Assembly (NCBI GenBank): GCA_963801475.1
Contig: CAWDEX010000002.1
Location: forward strand, 248,001 to 312,000
Source: DAOMFB01 sp963801475
GTDB taxonomy: Bacteria; Acidobacteriota; Thermoanaerobaculia; UBA5066
Direction: 5' to 3'
Length of the DNA stretch: 64,000 nt
Below the pieces are notes generated by a model. The model made no database searches, was not told where the DNA came from, and saw only the letters and a list, made by a program, of their open reading frames with translations. Both the position numbers and the translations under genes were made by a program. This document shows, one piece after another, positions 27,062 through 34,343 of this stretch. Each line of letters begins with the position of its first letter. The stretch's first letter is position 1.

Positions 27062-27279
27062 GGCTCTTCCGGCTCTTCGAGATCGTTCGGGATGCCGAGA
27101 CGGAGGCAGGCGGCGGCGTACATCTGCCGGGCTGCCTTCTGGGCGTTCTGCAGGTCCGCGAGGCGCTCCTTGACCTTCGCGAGCTCCTCCTGGATCAGCC
27201 CCTCCATGTCGTCGACTTCCTTCTTCGTGACCTGGAGCGTGTTCTCGTAGAACTTCCGCTGTTCGTCGGTCAGGCTCAT
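27058..27279 (-). CDS. Small coiled-coil protein heading the ABC importer operon
   Basis: A 73-residue acidic, charged, mostly helical protein (DEQRKFYENTLQVTKKEVDD, EELAKVKERLADLQNAQKAA, then LGIPNDLEEPEEP). ATG 27279 is preceded by GAGGAG at ideal distance. The stop overlaps the proposed CTG start of the binding protein. There is no signal peptide or membrane helix, so it should be cytoplasmic. I do not recognise a family. It lies 52 bp downstream of the large kinase gene and may be co-transcribed with it. Confidence 0.75.
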   Translation of the reverse strand: MSLTDEQRKFYENTLQVTKKEVDDMEGLIQEELAKVKERLADLQNAQKAARQMYAAACLRLGIPNDLEEPEEP

Positions 27280-27331
27280 TCCGCACTCCTCGGCGCGGAT
27301 CCTCTCCGCGCCCTGATGCACCGCCCGCGGC

Positions 27332-30300
27332 TCACGGCTTGACCGTCACCGCGAAGGTCGACCACATCTTCACCTTCACGCCGTCCTTCGTGGCCGGACT
27401 GATTCTCGCACTCCGGAGCGCCCCGACGGCCGCGTCGTCGACGAATTTGTAGAGAGCCGGCTTCACGACACGGACATCGGTCACCTTGCCGTTCTCGTCG
27501 ATCAGCGCCATCAGGACGCTCGTCCCGAGGCTTCCGTCCGCCGAGCCGCGCGAGAGCTGCTTCGCCTGCGGGGGGAGCCCCGTGAACGCTCCCATCCGGA
27601 GGACCTTCGGCTCGACGACGTCCTCGCCCGGGCCGACCAGATCGCCCTCCGTCGGCCGCCCGCTCGCGGGGGGCGGCGTGGGCGGGGGAGGTTGCGGGAC
27701 GGAAACCTCCGCTGGCTTCGGGACTTCCGCCGGCTTCGGGATTTCCGTCGGCTTCGGGACTTCCGTCGGCACCGGCTTCACGACCGGAGGCTCCATCGCA
27801 ACCACCGCCTGCGGTGACGGCCGGACGACGGCGGACTCAGCCGGTCTCGGCGGCTCGAGCGCGCCACGCGGGGCGAGCGACACGGCCGGGGTGGCCGACG
27901 CAGGGGCGGCCGGAGCCTGCGCCGCCAGGGCCTTCCGCTCCGCGTCGCGCCGGGCCTTTTCGGTCTCCGCCGCCAGTTTTCGGGCCTCGGCCTCGACGAG
28001 TTTCGGATCCACGACTTTCTGGGCCTCGACCCCCGGCGCGGCCGTCGCCGGAGCGGGGGCCGCCGTCGCGGGGGGCGCCGCCGCCTCAGGCGCCGGCGGG
28101 GTCGGAGCGGAGCCGCGGCTCCGGAAGACGAAGACGCCGACGGCTACGAGCACCGCGGCCGCCACGCCGATCGCCGCGATCAGGCCCGTCCGGCTCTTTT
28201 TCGAGCCCGGGCCCGCGTCGAGCGACGCCCTCGCGTCCGCGACCGGGACGGGCCGCGGCGAGTCCGGGTCCCGTCGCGGCTCGGGGGCCGGCGGCGCCGG
28301 CGCGAGGTGCTCCCCGCTCGTCCGCGTCGTGCGAACGAGCCCCTTCCCCTTCTTCGGCGCCTCCTCGATCGGCCGCTGCGCTGCGGCGAACGCCGCCTCG
28401 ATGTCGTCGTCCGTCGCCGCCGGAGGGGTTTCGAGCAGCCGGTGGAGGTAGATGGCGAGGTCCGCCGGACCCGGGGACGGCTGGAACCCGTAGAGGACCG
28501 CGAGGAGGTCCTTCTCGAACTCCGAGGCGTTCTGGTAACGGTCCGGGGGCTCGTGCGCCAGCGCCTTCAGGACGATCTGGTCGATCCGCGGCGAGATCTC
28601 CGGATTCAGCGCGGACGGCGCCGCGACCTGCCCCGAGCGGACCTTCTCGAGGACCGCGAGGTCGTTCTCTCCCTCGAAGAGGTTCCGCCCGGTCAGGGCC
28701 TCGAACAGGACCGTGCCGAGCGAGAAGATGTCGCTCCGGCGGTCGATCTTCTTGCCCCACGCCTGCTCGGGCGACATGTACTGGAGCTTTCCCTTGAGCG
28801 CTCCCGAGATCGTCGTCGAGACCTTCGTCGCCGCCTTTGCCACGCCGAAGTCGCAGAGCTTGATGTCGCCTTCCCAGGAAATGAGGATGTTCTGCGGCGA
28901 GACGTCGCGGTGGACGAGGTTCAGCTCGCGGCCGTCGGGCGCCATCCGTCGGTGGGCGTAGTCCAGGGCGCTCGCGATCCGCGCGGTGACGAAGAGCGCC
29001 AGCTCGACCGGCATCGGGTAGGCGCGGTCGCGCCCCATCTTCAGGATCGAGCGGAGATCCTTGCCGTCGACGTACTCCATGGCGATGTAGTGCCAGGCGT
29101 CGACCTTCCCGAGCTCGTAGATGTGGATGATGTTGTTGTGGGTCAGCTGGGCCGCCAGCTTGGCCTCGTCCACGAACATCGTGATGAAGCCCTCGTTCGT
29201 GGCGAGGTGCGGAAGGATCCGCTTGATCGCGACGATCTTCTCGAACCCTTCCTCGCCCGACATCCGCGCCTTGAAGACGTCGGCCATCCCTCCGGAGGCG
29301 ATCCGCTCGAGGAGCTGGTAGCGACCGAAGGAGCCCGGACCGGACGCCGGGCGCGTGGCGCGCGCCGGGGCGGGGAGAACGGTGGGAGACGGCGCGGCCG
29401 CCGTCGGATCGAACGGCGGGGTGGCGAGGCGAGCCGCCGGAGGAGCGGGGAACGGCGGCGGTGTCGACGGTGCGGGCGTCACGGGACGGAGGACCGGCCC
29501 GGCGCCGCTTCGCGCGCCGGAGGGCGCGCCCGGGGCCGGGAGACCCGGATCCGTCTTCCCCGTGGACGCGCCGCGGGGCCTGATGTTCAGGCCCGAGAGC
29601 GTGTCCTTGAGGAGCTTGTCCACCGACGCCGACGTGCTGCTCTTCGGCTTCTCCGCCGGTTTCTCCGGCGGCCGGGCGACGGGCATCGCCGTCGTCGCCA
29701 CGAGGTTCGAGAGATCCACCTCGAGCGTGTCGAACGGGCCCGGAGGCTCGGGAGGCTCCGCCGGCTTCGCCTCCGTCCGGCTCTCGGGTCTCGTCTCCAG
29801 CCGGGCGGAGGGAACGCCGAGCGCCGCGGCGAGAGTCTTGTCGACGGACATCTCCGCAGACCGTCCCGTCCGCCGCGTGAGAGCGGAGTCCGTCCCGGAG
29901 GGGGGCGGCACCGGGACTTCCGGCGTCGACTCGATGCCGGAAACGATGTCCGAAAAGATGTCGTCGGCCGAAAGAAGCGGCTCGTTTCGGTCGAGGCCGG
30001 GCAGCGTCGTCGCCGGACCGGCCAGGTCCAGCGACGGCGCTTCCCCGAGGGCCGAAGCCACCTCGGCGAGGAAGACCTCTTCGCCGAAGGGCTTCTCCAG
30101 GATGCTCGTCGCGCCGACGCGCTGGGCGTCGGCCCGCTTGTTGCGTCCCTTGTATCCCGACATCATGAGGAGGATCGGCGGCGTCGGTCCGAGGGCCTGC
30201 ATCCCCTTGATGACGTCCGGCGTCCGGAGCTTCGGCAGGACCGAGGAGATCAGGACGAGATCGGGGCGCGCCCGCCGGAAGGCGTCGAGCCCTTCGTCTC

Positions 30301-30397
30301 CGTCCCGGGCGACGACGATCTCGTGGTGAGCGGCGGCGAGAAAGGCGCGGATGCGGTCCACGTACCTCGGCTCGTATTCGATGAGGAGAACCTTCAT
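27332..30397 (-). CDS. Pseudo-receiver / Ser-Thr kinase / TonB-C fusion protein
   Basis: A 1021-residue membrane protein. Residues 1-115 look like a receiver domain, but the phosphoacceptor position reads LVLISSVLPK (Ser for Asp) and the acidic pocket reads LLIEYEP, so phosphorylation is unlikely. A Pro-rich linker leads to a Ser/Thr kinase (about 355-630): GRYQLLERIASGGMADVF, AIKRILP, HRDVSPQNIL, DFGVAK and MSPEQAWG. One membrane helix (GLIAAIGVAAAVLVAVGVFV) follows. Next is an extracytoplasmic stretch with KPTEIPKPAEVPKPAEV-type repeats. The C-terminus is a TonB-C domain (VLMALIDENGKVTDVRVVKP, then ISPATKDGVKV). A near-consensus promoter lies at 30453-30480. It could link cytoplasmic signalling to an outer-membrane or periplasmic partner. 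Confidence 0.88.
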   Translation of the reverse strand: MKVLLIEYEPRYVDRIRAFLAAAHHEIVVARDGDEGLDAFRRARPDLVLISSVLPKLRTPDVIKGMQALGPTPPILLMMSGYKGRNKRADAQRVGATSILEKPFGEEVFLAEVASALGEAPSLDLAGPATTLPGLDRNEPLLSADDIFSDIVSGIESTPEVPVPPPSGTDSALTRRTGRSAEMSVDKTLAAALGVPSARLETRPESRTEAKPAEPPEPPGPFDTLEVDLSNLVATTAMPVARPPEKPAEKPKSSTSASVDKLLKDTLSGLNIRPRGASTGKTDPGLPAPGAPSGARSGAGPVLRPVTPAPSTPPPFPAPPAARLATPPFDPTAAAPSPTVLPAPARATRPASGPGSFGRYQLLERIASGGMADVFKARMSGEEGFEKIVAIKRILPHLATNEGFITMFVDEAKLAAQLTHNNIIHIYELGKVDAWHYIAMEYVDGKDLRSILKMGRDRAYPMPVELALFVTARIASALDYAHRRMAPDGRELNLVHRDVSPQNILISWEGDIKLCDFGVAKAATKVSTTISGALKGKLQYMSPEQAWGKKIDRRSDIFSLGTVLFEALTGRNLFEGENDLAVLEKVRSGQVAAPSALNPEISPRIDQIVLKALAHEPPDRYQNASEFEKDLLAVLYGFQPSPGPADLAIYLHRLLETPPAATDDDIEAAFAAAQRPIEEAPKKGKGLVRTTRTSGEHLAPAPPAPEPRRDPDSPRPVPVADARASLDAGPGSKKSRTGLIAAIGVAAAVLVAVGVFVFRSRGSAPTPPAPEAAAPPATAAPAPATAAPGVEAQKVVDPKLVEAEARKLAAETEKARRDAERKALAAQAPAAPASATPAVSLAPRGALEPPRPAESAVVRPSPQAVVAMEPPVVKPVPTEVPKPTEIPKPAEVPKPAEVSVPQPPPPTPPPASGRPTEGDLVGPGEDVVEPKVLRMGAFTGLPPQAKQLSRGSADGSLGTSVLMALIDENGKVTDVRVVKPALYKFVDDAAVGALRSARISPATKDGVKVKMWSTFAVTVKP

Positions 30398-30452
30398 GCC
30401 CGCCGAGAGACGACGCTCCCGCTCCTTCCCGCAACTGATTCTCGAACAAACT

Positions 30453-30480
30453 ATTATCGTCCCGGGGAAAACGGTGTCAA
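30453..30480 (-). promoter_or_regulatory. Near-consensus sigma-70 promoter for the kinase gene
   Basis: On the minus strand TTGACA (30480-30475), a 16-nt spacer and GATAAT (30458-30453) form the best promoter in the window. Predicted transcription starts near 30446, about 50 nt ahead of the ATG at 30397. The -35 box overlaps the proposed GTG start of the divergent mtaB gene. Confidence 0.75.
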
Positions 30481-31820
30481 CGCACGCGACGACCTCACCG
30501 GACGGCTGTGGTTGCCGGCGCCTCCGGATCGCGGTCGTGCCGTTCGGCTGCAAGGTGAGCCGGATCGAAGCGCAGGCGCTCGCCGGGGCCCTCTCGTCGA
30601 CGGGGCGCCCCGTTCCGGGGGACGCCGACGTCGTGGTCCTCCACGGCTGCGCCGTGACGGACCGCGCCGAGCGGGACCAGCGCCGGTTCCTCCGTCACGT
30701 TCGCCGCGAGAACGTCCGCGCCACGCTCGTCGTCACCGGGTGCCTCGCGGCGCGCGACCCGGAGGCGCTCGCCCGCCTCCCCGAGGTAGATCTGGTCGTC
30801 GGCGCGGCCCGCCTCTCCGAGCTGCCGCGCCTCCTCGAGGAGCGCGACGCCGGCCTCCTTCCGGAAAAGGTCGTTCCTTCCGCGTCGGACCGGTCGCCCG
30901 GAGTCTTCGCCGCCTCCTTTCCGGACGGGGAGCGGACCCGCGCCTTCCTGAAGATCCAGGACGGCTGCGGGCGGCGCTGCGCGTTCTGCATCGTCCCGTC
31001 GCTCCGCGGGCCGGAGCGGAGTGCCGATCCGTCCGACGTCGAGCGGGAGATCCGCCGGCTCGGCGCGGCCGGAGTGGCCGAGGTCGTCCTCGCCGGCGTC
31101 CACCTGGCGAACTTCGGCAGGGAACGCGGGACGGAGCTCCTGGCCCTCCTGTCGTCGCTCGAGAGCGACCCGCCCGGCTGCCGCATCCGTCTCTCTTCCC
31201 TCGAGCCGATGGAGGCCGGCGAGGCGCTGGTCGATTTCGTCGCGGCCTCCCGCACCGTCGTCCCGCACCTCCACCTCCCGCTCCAGTCGGGGGCCGGCAC
31301 CGTTCTCCGGAGGATGCGCCGGGGCATCACTCCGGCGCGTTTCCGCGCGCTCGCGCTGCGCGCGGTCCGGAGGAACCCCCGCCTGCATCTCGCCACGGAC
31401 CTGATCGCCGGCTTCCCCGGCGAAACCGACGCCGAGTTCGAGGAGACGGTCCGCTTCGTCGAGGAGCTTCCCGTCGCGAGCCTCCACGTCTTTCCCTTCT
31501 CGCCGCGCCGGGGAACGCGCGGGGCGGAGCTGCACGCGTCGAGCCCCGTCCCGGCCGCCGCCGTGACGCGACGCGCGGCGCGTCTTCGGCGCCTCGGAGA
31601 GGAGAAGGCGCGCGCGTTCCGGCAGGCCGCCTCGGGCTCCGTCGCCGACGCCGTCACCCTCCGGGGGGGCGTCGTCCTGACGGACCACTACCTCGAGGCC
31701 GCGCTGACCGCGCCCCGTCTCCCCGGGGAGCGCCTTCGCGTGCGCCTCGAAGCCGAGGGCCCGGCCGCCGTCCTGAAGGCGGTCGCGGAAGGAGAAGCTG
31801 GTAGTATTCCGCCCCCCTGA
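30474..31820 (+). CDS. mtaB: tRNA methylthiotransferase MtaB
   Basis: A 448-residue MiaB-family radical SAM enzyme that adds a methylthio group to t6A37 of tRNAs reading ANN codons. The N-terminal UPF0004 cysteines are in VVPFGCKVSRIEAQ, LHGCAVTDRAE and VVTGCLAA. The radical SAM motif is KIQDGCGRRCAFCIVPSLRG. HLPLQSGAGTVLRRMRRG and DLIAGFPGETDAEFEET are also family-typical. GTG 30474 has GGGG 6 nt upstream; the N-terminus is then about 22 residues longer than usual. A TRAM-like C-terminus is present. The kinase promoter -35 overlaps its start codon. Confidence 0.9.
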   Translation: MSTHATTSPDGCGCRRLRIAVVPFGCKVSRIEAQALAGALSSTGRPVPGDADVVVLHGCAVTDRAERDQRRFLRHVRRENVRATLVVTGCLAARDPEALARLPEVDLVVGAARLSELPRLLEERDAGLLPEKVVPSASDRSPGVFAASFPDGERTRAFLKIQDGCGRRCAFCIVPSLRGPERSADPSDVEREIRRLGAAGVAEVVLAGVHLANFGRERGTELLALLSSLESDPPGCRIRLSSLEPMEAGEALVDFVAASRTVVPHLHLPLQSGAGTVLRRMRRGITPARFRALALRAVRRNPRLHLATDLIAGFPGETDAEFEETVRFVEELPVASLHVFPFSPRRGTRGAELHASSPVPAAAVTRRAARLRRLGEEKARAFRQAASGSVADAVTLRGGVVLTDHYLEAALTAPRLPGERLRVRLEAEGPAAVLKAVAEGEAGSIPPP

Positions 31821-31864
31821 CGACGCCCGCGATCTTCCGGGCAGACTCGAGTCCGAGGTGAGGC

Positions 31865-32605
31865 ATGTCCGGACACAGCAAGTGGAGCACGATCAAGCAC
31901 AAGAAGGGCGCGGCCGACGCCAAGCGCGGGCGCCTCTTCACGAAGCTGATCAAGGAAATCACGATGTCCGCCAAGGTCGGCGGCGGCTCCGTGGAGTCGA
32001 ACCCGCGCCTCCGATCCGCCGTGCAGGCGGCCAAGAAGGCCTCGATGCCGTCCGACAACATCGACAAGGCGATCAAGCGCGGCACCGGCGAGCTCGAGGG
32101 GGTCACCTACGAAGAGGTGATCTACGAGGGGTACGGCCCCGGCGGGGCCGCGCTCCTGATCGAGGCGATGACCGACAACAAGAACCGGACGACCTCCGAG
32201 ATCCGCCACCTCCTGACGAAGTACGGCGGCAACATGGCCTCGGCGGGCGCGGTCGCCTTCCAGTTCCACAAGAAGGGCTACCTCGCGGTCGAGAAGAGCG
32301 CCACCCAGGAGGACACGCTCATGGAGCTGGCCCTCGAATGCGGCGCCGAGGACTTCCAGGCCGAGGACACGGATGTCTTCGAGATCTACGCCGACCCGGC
32401 CTCGCTCGAAGGCGTGAAGGCGAAGATCGAGGAGAAAGGGATCCCCGTCCAGACGGCCGAGATCCAGTCGGTGCCGCAGAGCACGATCGCCGTCGCGGAC
32501 AAGGGCCCCGCCCTCCTGAAGCTCCTCGAGATGATCGAGGACCACGAGGACGTCCAGAAGGTCTGGTCGAACGGCGACATCGAGGACAAGTACCTGACCG
32601 CGTGA
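31865..32605 (+). CDS. yebC: YebC/PmpR family protein
   Basis: A 246-residue protein beginning MSGHSKWSTIKHKKGAADAK and continuing RGRLFTKLIKEITMSAKVGG, the nearly invariant N-terminus of the YebC/PmpR family. Later motifs include MPSDNIDKAIKRGTGE, YEEVIYEGYGPGG and TDNKNRTTSEIRH. Members act as DNA-binding regulators or, as more recently shown, in translation of difficult sequences. GAGGTGAGGC precedes the ATG. The ruvC GTG overlaps its stop, the common yebC-ruvC arrangement. Confidence 0.96.
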   Translation: MSGHSKWSTIKHKKGAADAKRGRLFTKLIKEITMSAKVGGGSVESNPRLRSAVQAAKKASMPSDNIDKAIKRGTGELEGVTYEEVIYEGYGPGGAALLIEAMTDNKNRTTSEIRHLLTKYGGNMASAGAVAFQFHKKGYLAVEKSATQEDTLMELALECGAEDFQAEDTDVFEIYADPASLEGVKAKIEEKGIPVQTAEIQSVPQSTIAVADKGPALLKLLEMIEDHEDVQKVWSNGDIEDKYLTA

Positions 32606-33135
32606 GGATCCTCGGCGTCGATCCCGGCAGCCGCGCGACCGGATGGGCGCTCGTGTCCTTCGAGGCGTCCGTGCGCCTCGAGGGCGCCGGCGTCCTCCGC
32701 CCCCCCGCCTCTCTTCCGTTTCCGCGACGTCTCCTCTGGCTGCGCGAGGCCCTCGCCGAGGTGATCCGGAAGATGCAGCCGGACGCCGCGGCGGTCGAGC
32801 GGGTCTTCGCCGGCGTGAACCCCCAGAGCCTGATCACCCTCGGAGAGGCGCGCGGCGTCCTCCTCGTGACGCTGGCCGAGGCCGGCGTCGCCGCCGCCGA
32901 GATCACCCCGGCCGAGGTCAAGCGGGCCGTCACCGGGACGGGCGCGGCCGAGAAGGAGCAGGTCCGGCGGATGGTGGCCTCCCTACTGGGCCGGCGGCTG
33001 CCGCTCGACGCGGCCGACGCGGCCGCGGCCGCCCTGGCGCACGGCTTCGTCGCGGCGCCCCGGGCCGCCCGCGTCACGTCCCCGCGCCCCGCCGGGACGG
33101 GTGCCGGCGGCTGGAAGAGGCGCCCCGGAGGTTGA
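32602..33135 (+). CDS. ruvC: Crossover junction endodeoxyribonuclease RuvC
   Basis: A 177-residue Holliday-junction resolvase. Acidic active-site residues appear in RILGVDPGSRATGWAL (Asp), AAVERVFAGVNPQS (Glu) and LPLDAADAAAAALAHG (Asp-Asp). The C-terminal tail is basic and glycine rich. The GTG start overlaps the yebC stop (GTGA). ruvA and ruvB, often next in the operon, are absent, and the following gene encodes a DUF4388 protein instead. Confidence 0.95.
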   Translation: MRILGVDPGSRATGWALVSFEASVRLEGAGVLRPPASLPFPRRLLWLREALAEVIRKMQPDAAAVERVFAGVNPQSLITLGEARGVLLVTLAEAGVAAAEITPAEVKRAVTGTGAAEKEQVRRMVASLLGRRLPLDAADAAAAALAHGFVAAPRAARVTSPRPAGTGAGGWKRRPGG

Positions 33136-33172
33136 GCGCGCTTCCCGGCGCTGTTATCGTCCCGTCCGTTCC

Positions 33173-34063
33173 ATGTCCTTCCAGGGATCCCTGAGCGACT
33201 TGCCCCTCTCCGACATCGTGCAACTCGTGGCGGTGTCGGGGAAGACGGGATTGTTCTCGCTGACGCGGGCGTCCGAGCACGGTCTCGTCTACCTCCAGAA
33301 CGGACAGATCACCCACGCCCGCCTCGGCGACGTCGAAGGGGAGGACGCGATCTACGCCCTCGCCCTCTGGACGGGGGGCACCTTCCAGTTCTCCCCGGGC
33401 GTGGAGAGCGAGCGGCAGACCATCAGCCGCTCCAACACGAACCTCCTGATGGAGGCGGCGCGCCGGAGCGACGAGTGGAAGATCCTCTCCAAGAAGATCC
33501 CCGCCACCGACGCCGTGCCGCGCCTCGTCGCCTCCGAGCGGCTGGCCGGCCCCATCAACCTCACGCCCCAGGAGTGGGTCGTCATCACCCGCTGCAACGG
33601 CCACGCGACCATCGACGAGATCGCCCGCGGGCTGAAGAAATCCTCCTTCGACGTCGCCAAGACGCTCTTCGGCCTCGTGACGGCAGCTCTCGTCGAGGTC
33701 GTGAAGCCGGCGGCTCCCGCCCCGCCGCCGCGACCGGGCGCCCTTCCGCCAGGTCCTTCTCCCGTCGGCATGCCGAACGTCACGACGCACACCGGGGTCT
33801 TCAAGGAGATTTCGAAGGGAGACGAGCGGCGGAGCCTCCAGGTCCTCTGCACGAAGGTGAAGCAGGAGGCCGAGTCCTTCGGCGTCGCGCCGGGCGAGAC
33901 GGAGATCGACCGGTTCTACCGAGCGGCCCTCGCCGACATCGACCGCGGCCGGAGCCTCGACGCGGTGCGGGAGCTGGTCCGGTCGCTCGAGAACCATCTC
34001 GCGCGCCGGCGGGGCTCCGAGACGGCCCGGACGTTCCACGAGCGGATGGCGCCGCTGTTATGA
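33173..34063 (+). CDS. DUF4388 domain regulatory protein
   Basis: A 296-residue soluble protein. Residues 1-90 are a DUF4388 domain (SFQGSLSDLPLSDIVQLVAV, GLVYLQNGQITHARLGD, GGTFQFSPG), common in gliding and predatory bacteria next to response regulators and GTPases. The middle resembles a winged-helix-like segment (ITRCNGHATIDEIARGLKKS). A Pro-rich spacer precedes a C-terminal helical region (YRAALADIDRGRSLDAVREL). No catalytic motif is visible. Its stop codon TGA is the first three bases of the 55-bp tandem repeat that follows. Confidence 0.82.
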   Translation: MSFQGSLSDLPLSDIVQLVAVSGKTGLFSLTRASEHGLVYLQNGQITHARLGDVEGEDAIYALALWTGGTFQFSPGVESERQTISRSNTNLLMEAARRSDEWKILSKKIPATDAVPRLVASERLAGPINLTPQEWVVITRCNGHATIDEIARGLKKSSFDVAKTLFGLVTAALVEVVKPAAPAPPPRPGALPPGPSPVGMPNVTTHTGVFKEISKGDERRSLQVLCTKVKQEAESFGVAPGETEIDRFYRAALADIDRGRSLDAVRELVRSLENHLARRRGSETARTFHERMAPLL

Positions 34064-34170
34064 ACCGGGCGGAACCGACACATGTCGGTTCCCCCGGAAC
34101 CCCCCTCCGCCTGCGTGAACCGGGCGGAACCGACACGTTCCGGCTCCGCCGGATCCCCCCTCCGCCCGGC
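34061..34170. repeat. Imperfect 55-bp tandem repeat with hairpins
   Basis: Two copies, 34061-34115 and 34116-34170. The first 21 bases of each are identical (starting TGAACCGGGCGGAACCGACA), and the remaining 34 are about 70% alike. Copy 1 holds a perfect 10-bp inverted repeat, GGAACCGACA (34071-34080) and TGTCGGTTCC (34083-34092). Copy 2 has TCCGGC/GCCGGA (34139-34153). A third stem, CCCGGC/GCCGGG, follows at 34165-34181. The repeat begins in the DUF4388 stop codon and lies before the ompA-like gene. It could be a terminator or attenuator without a T-run, or a protein-binding site. Confidence 0.7.
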
Positions 34171-34223
34171 CTCCCGCCGGGGGGGACCCGGCCCGCCGCG
34201 GCGCCGTTCGTAAAGCCCTCCAT

Positions 34224-34252
34224 TTGCTCAGTCGGGCCGGGGGCGTTAAACT
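34224..34252 (+). promoter_or_regulatory. Candidate promoter of the OmpA-like gene
   Basis: TTGCTC (34224-34229), a 17-nt spacer and TAAACT (34247-34252) lie within the 280-bp non-coding stretch before the OmpA-like gene. The leader would be about 85 nt. The same TTGCTC box with a 17-nt spacer occurs upstream of the Fur-family gene (50695-50723). Apart from this promoter and the repeat at 34061-34181 I see nothing else in 34064-34343. Confidence 0.5.
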
Positions 34253-34343
34253 CCACTGGCTTTTCCCGTTGCGTACAAGGAAGCGCTTTTCACGCCGGCA
34301 ACCGCGGGGTGTCCCCGGAACCGGCGGGTCAAAAGGAGACCCC

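Noticed and set aside
27713..27790. Short repeats that might suggest a CRISPR or satellite
   Set aside because: They encode the KPTEIPKPAEVPKPAEV-type linker inside the kinase-TonB fusion and stay in frame, so they are protein repeats.
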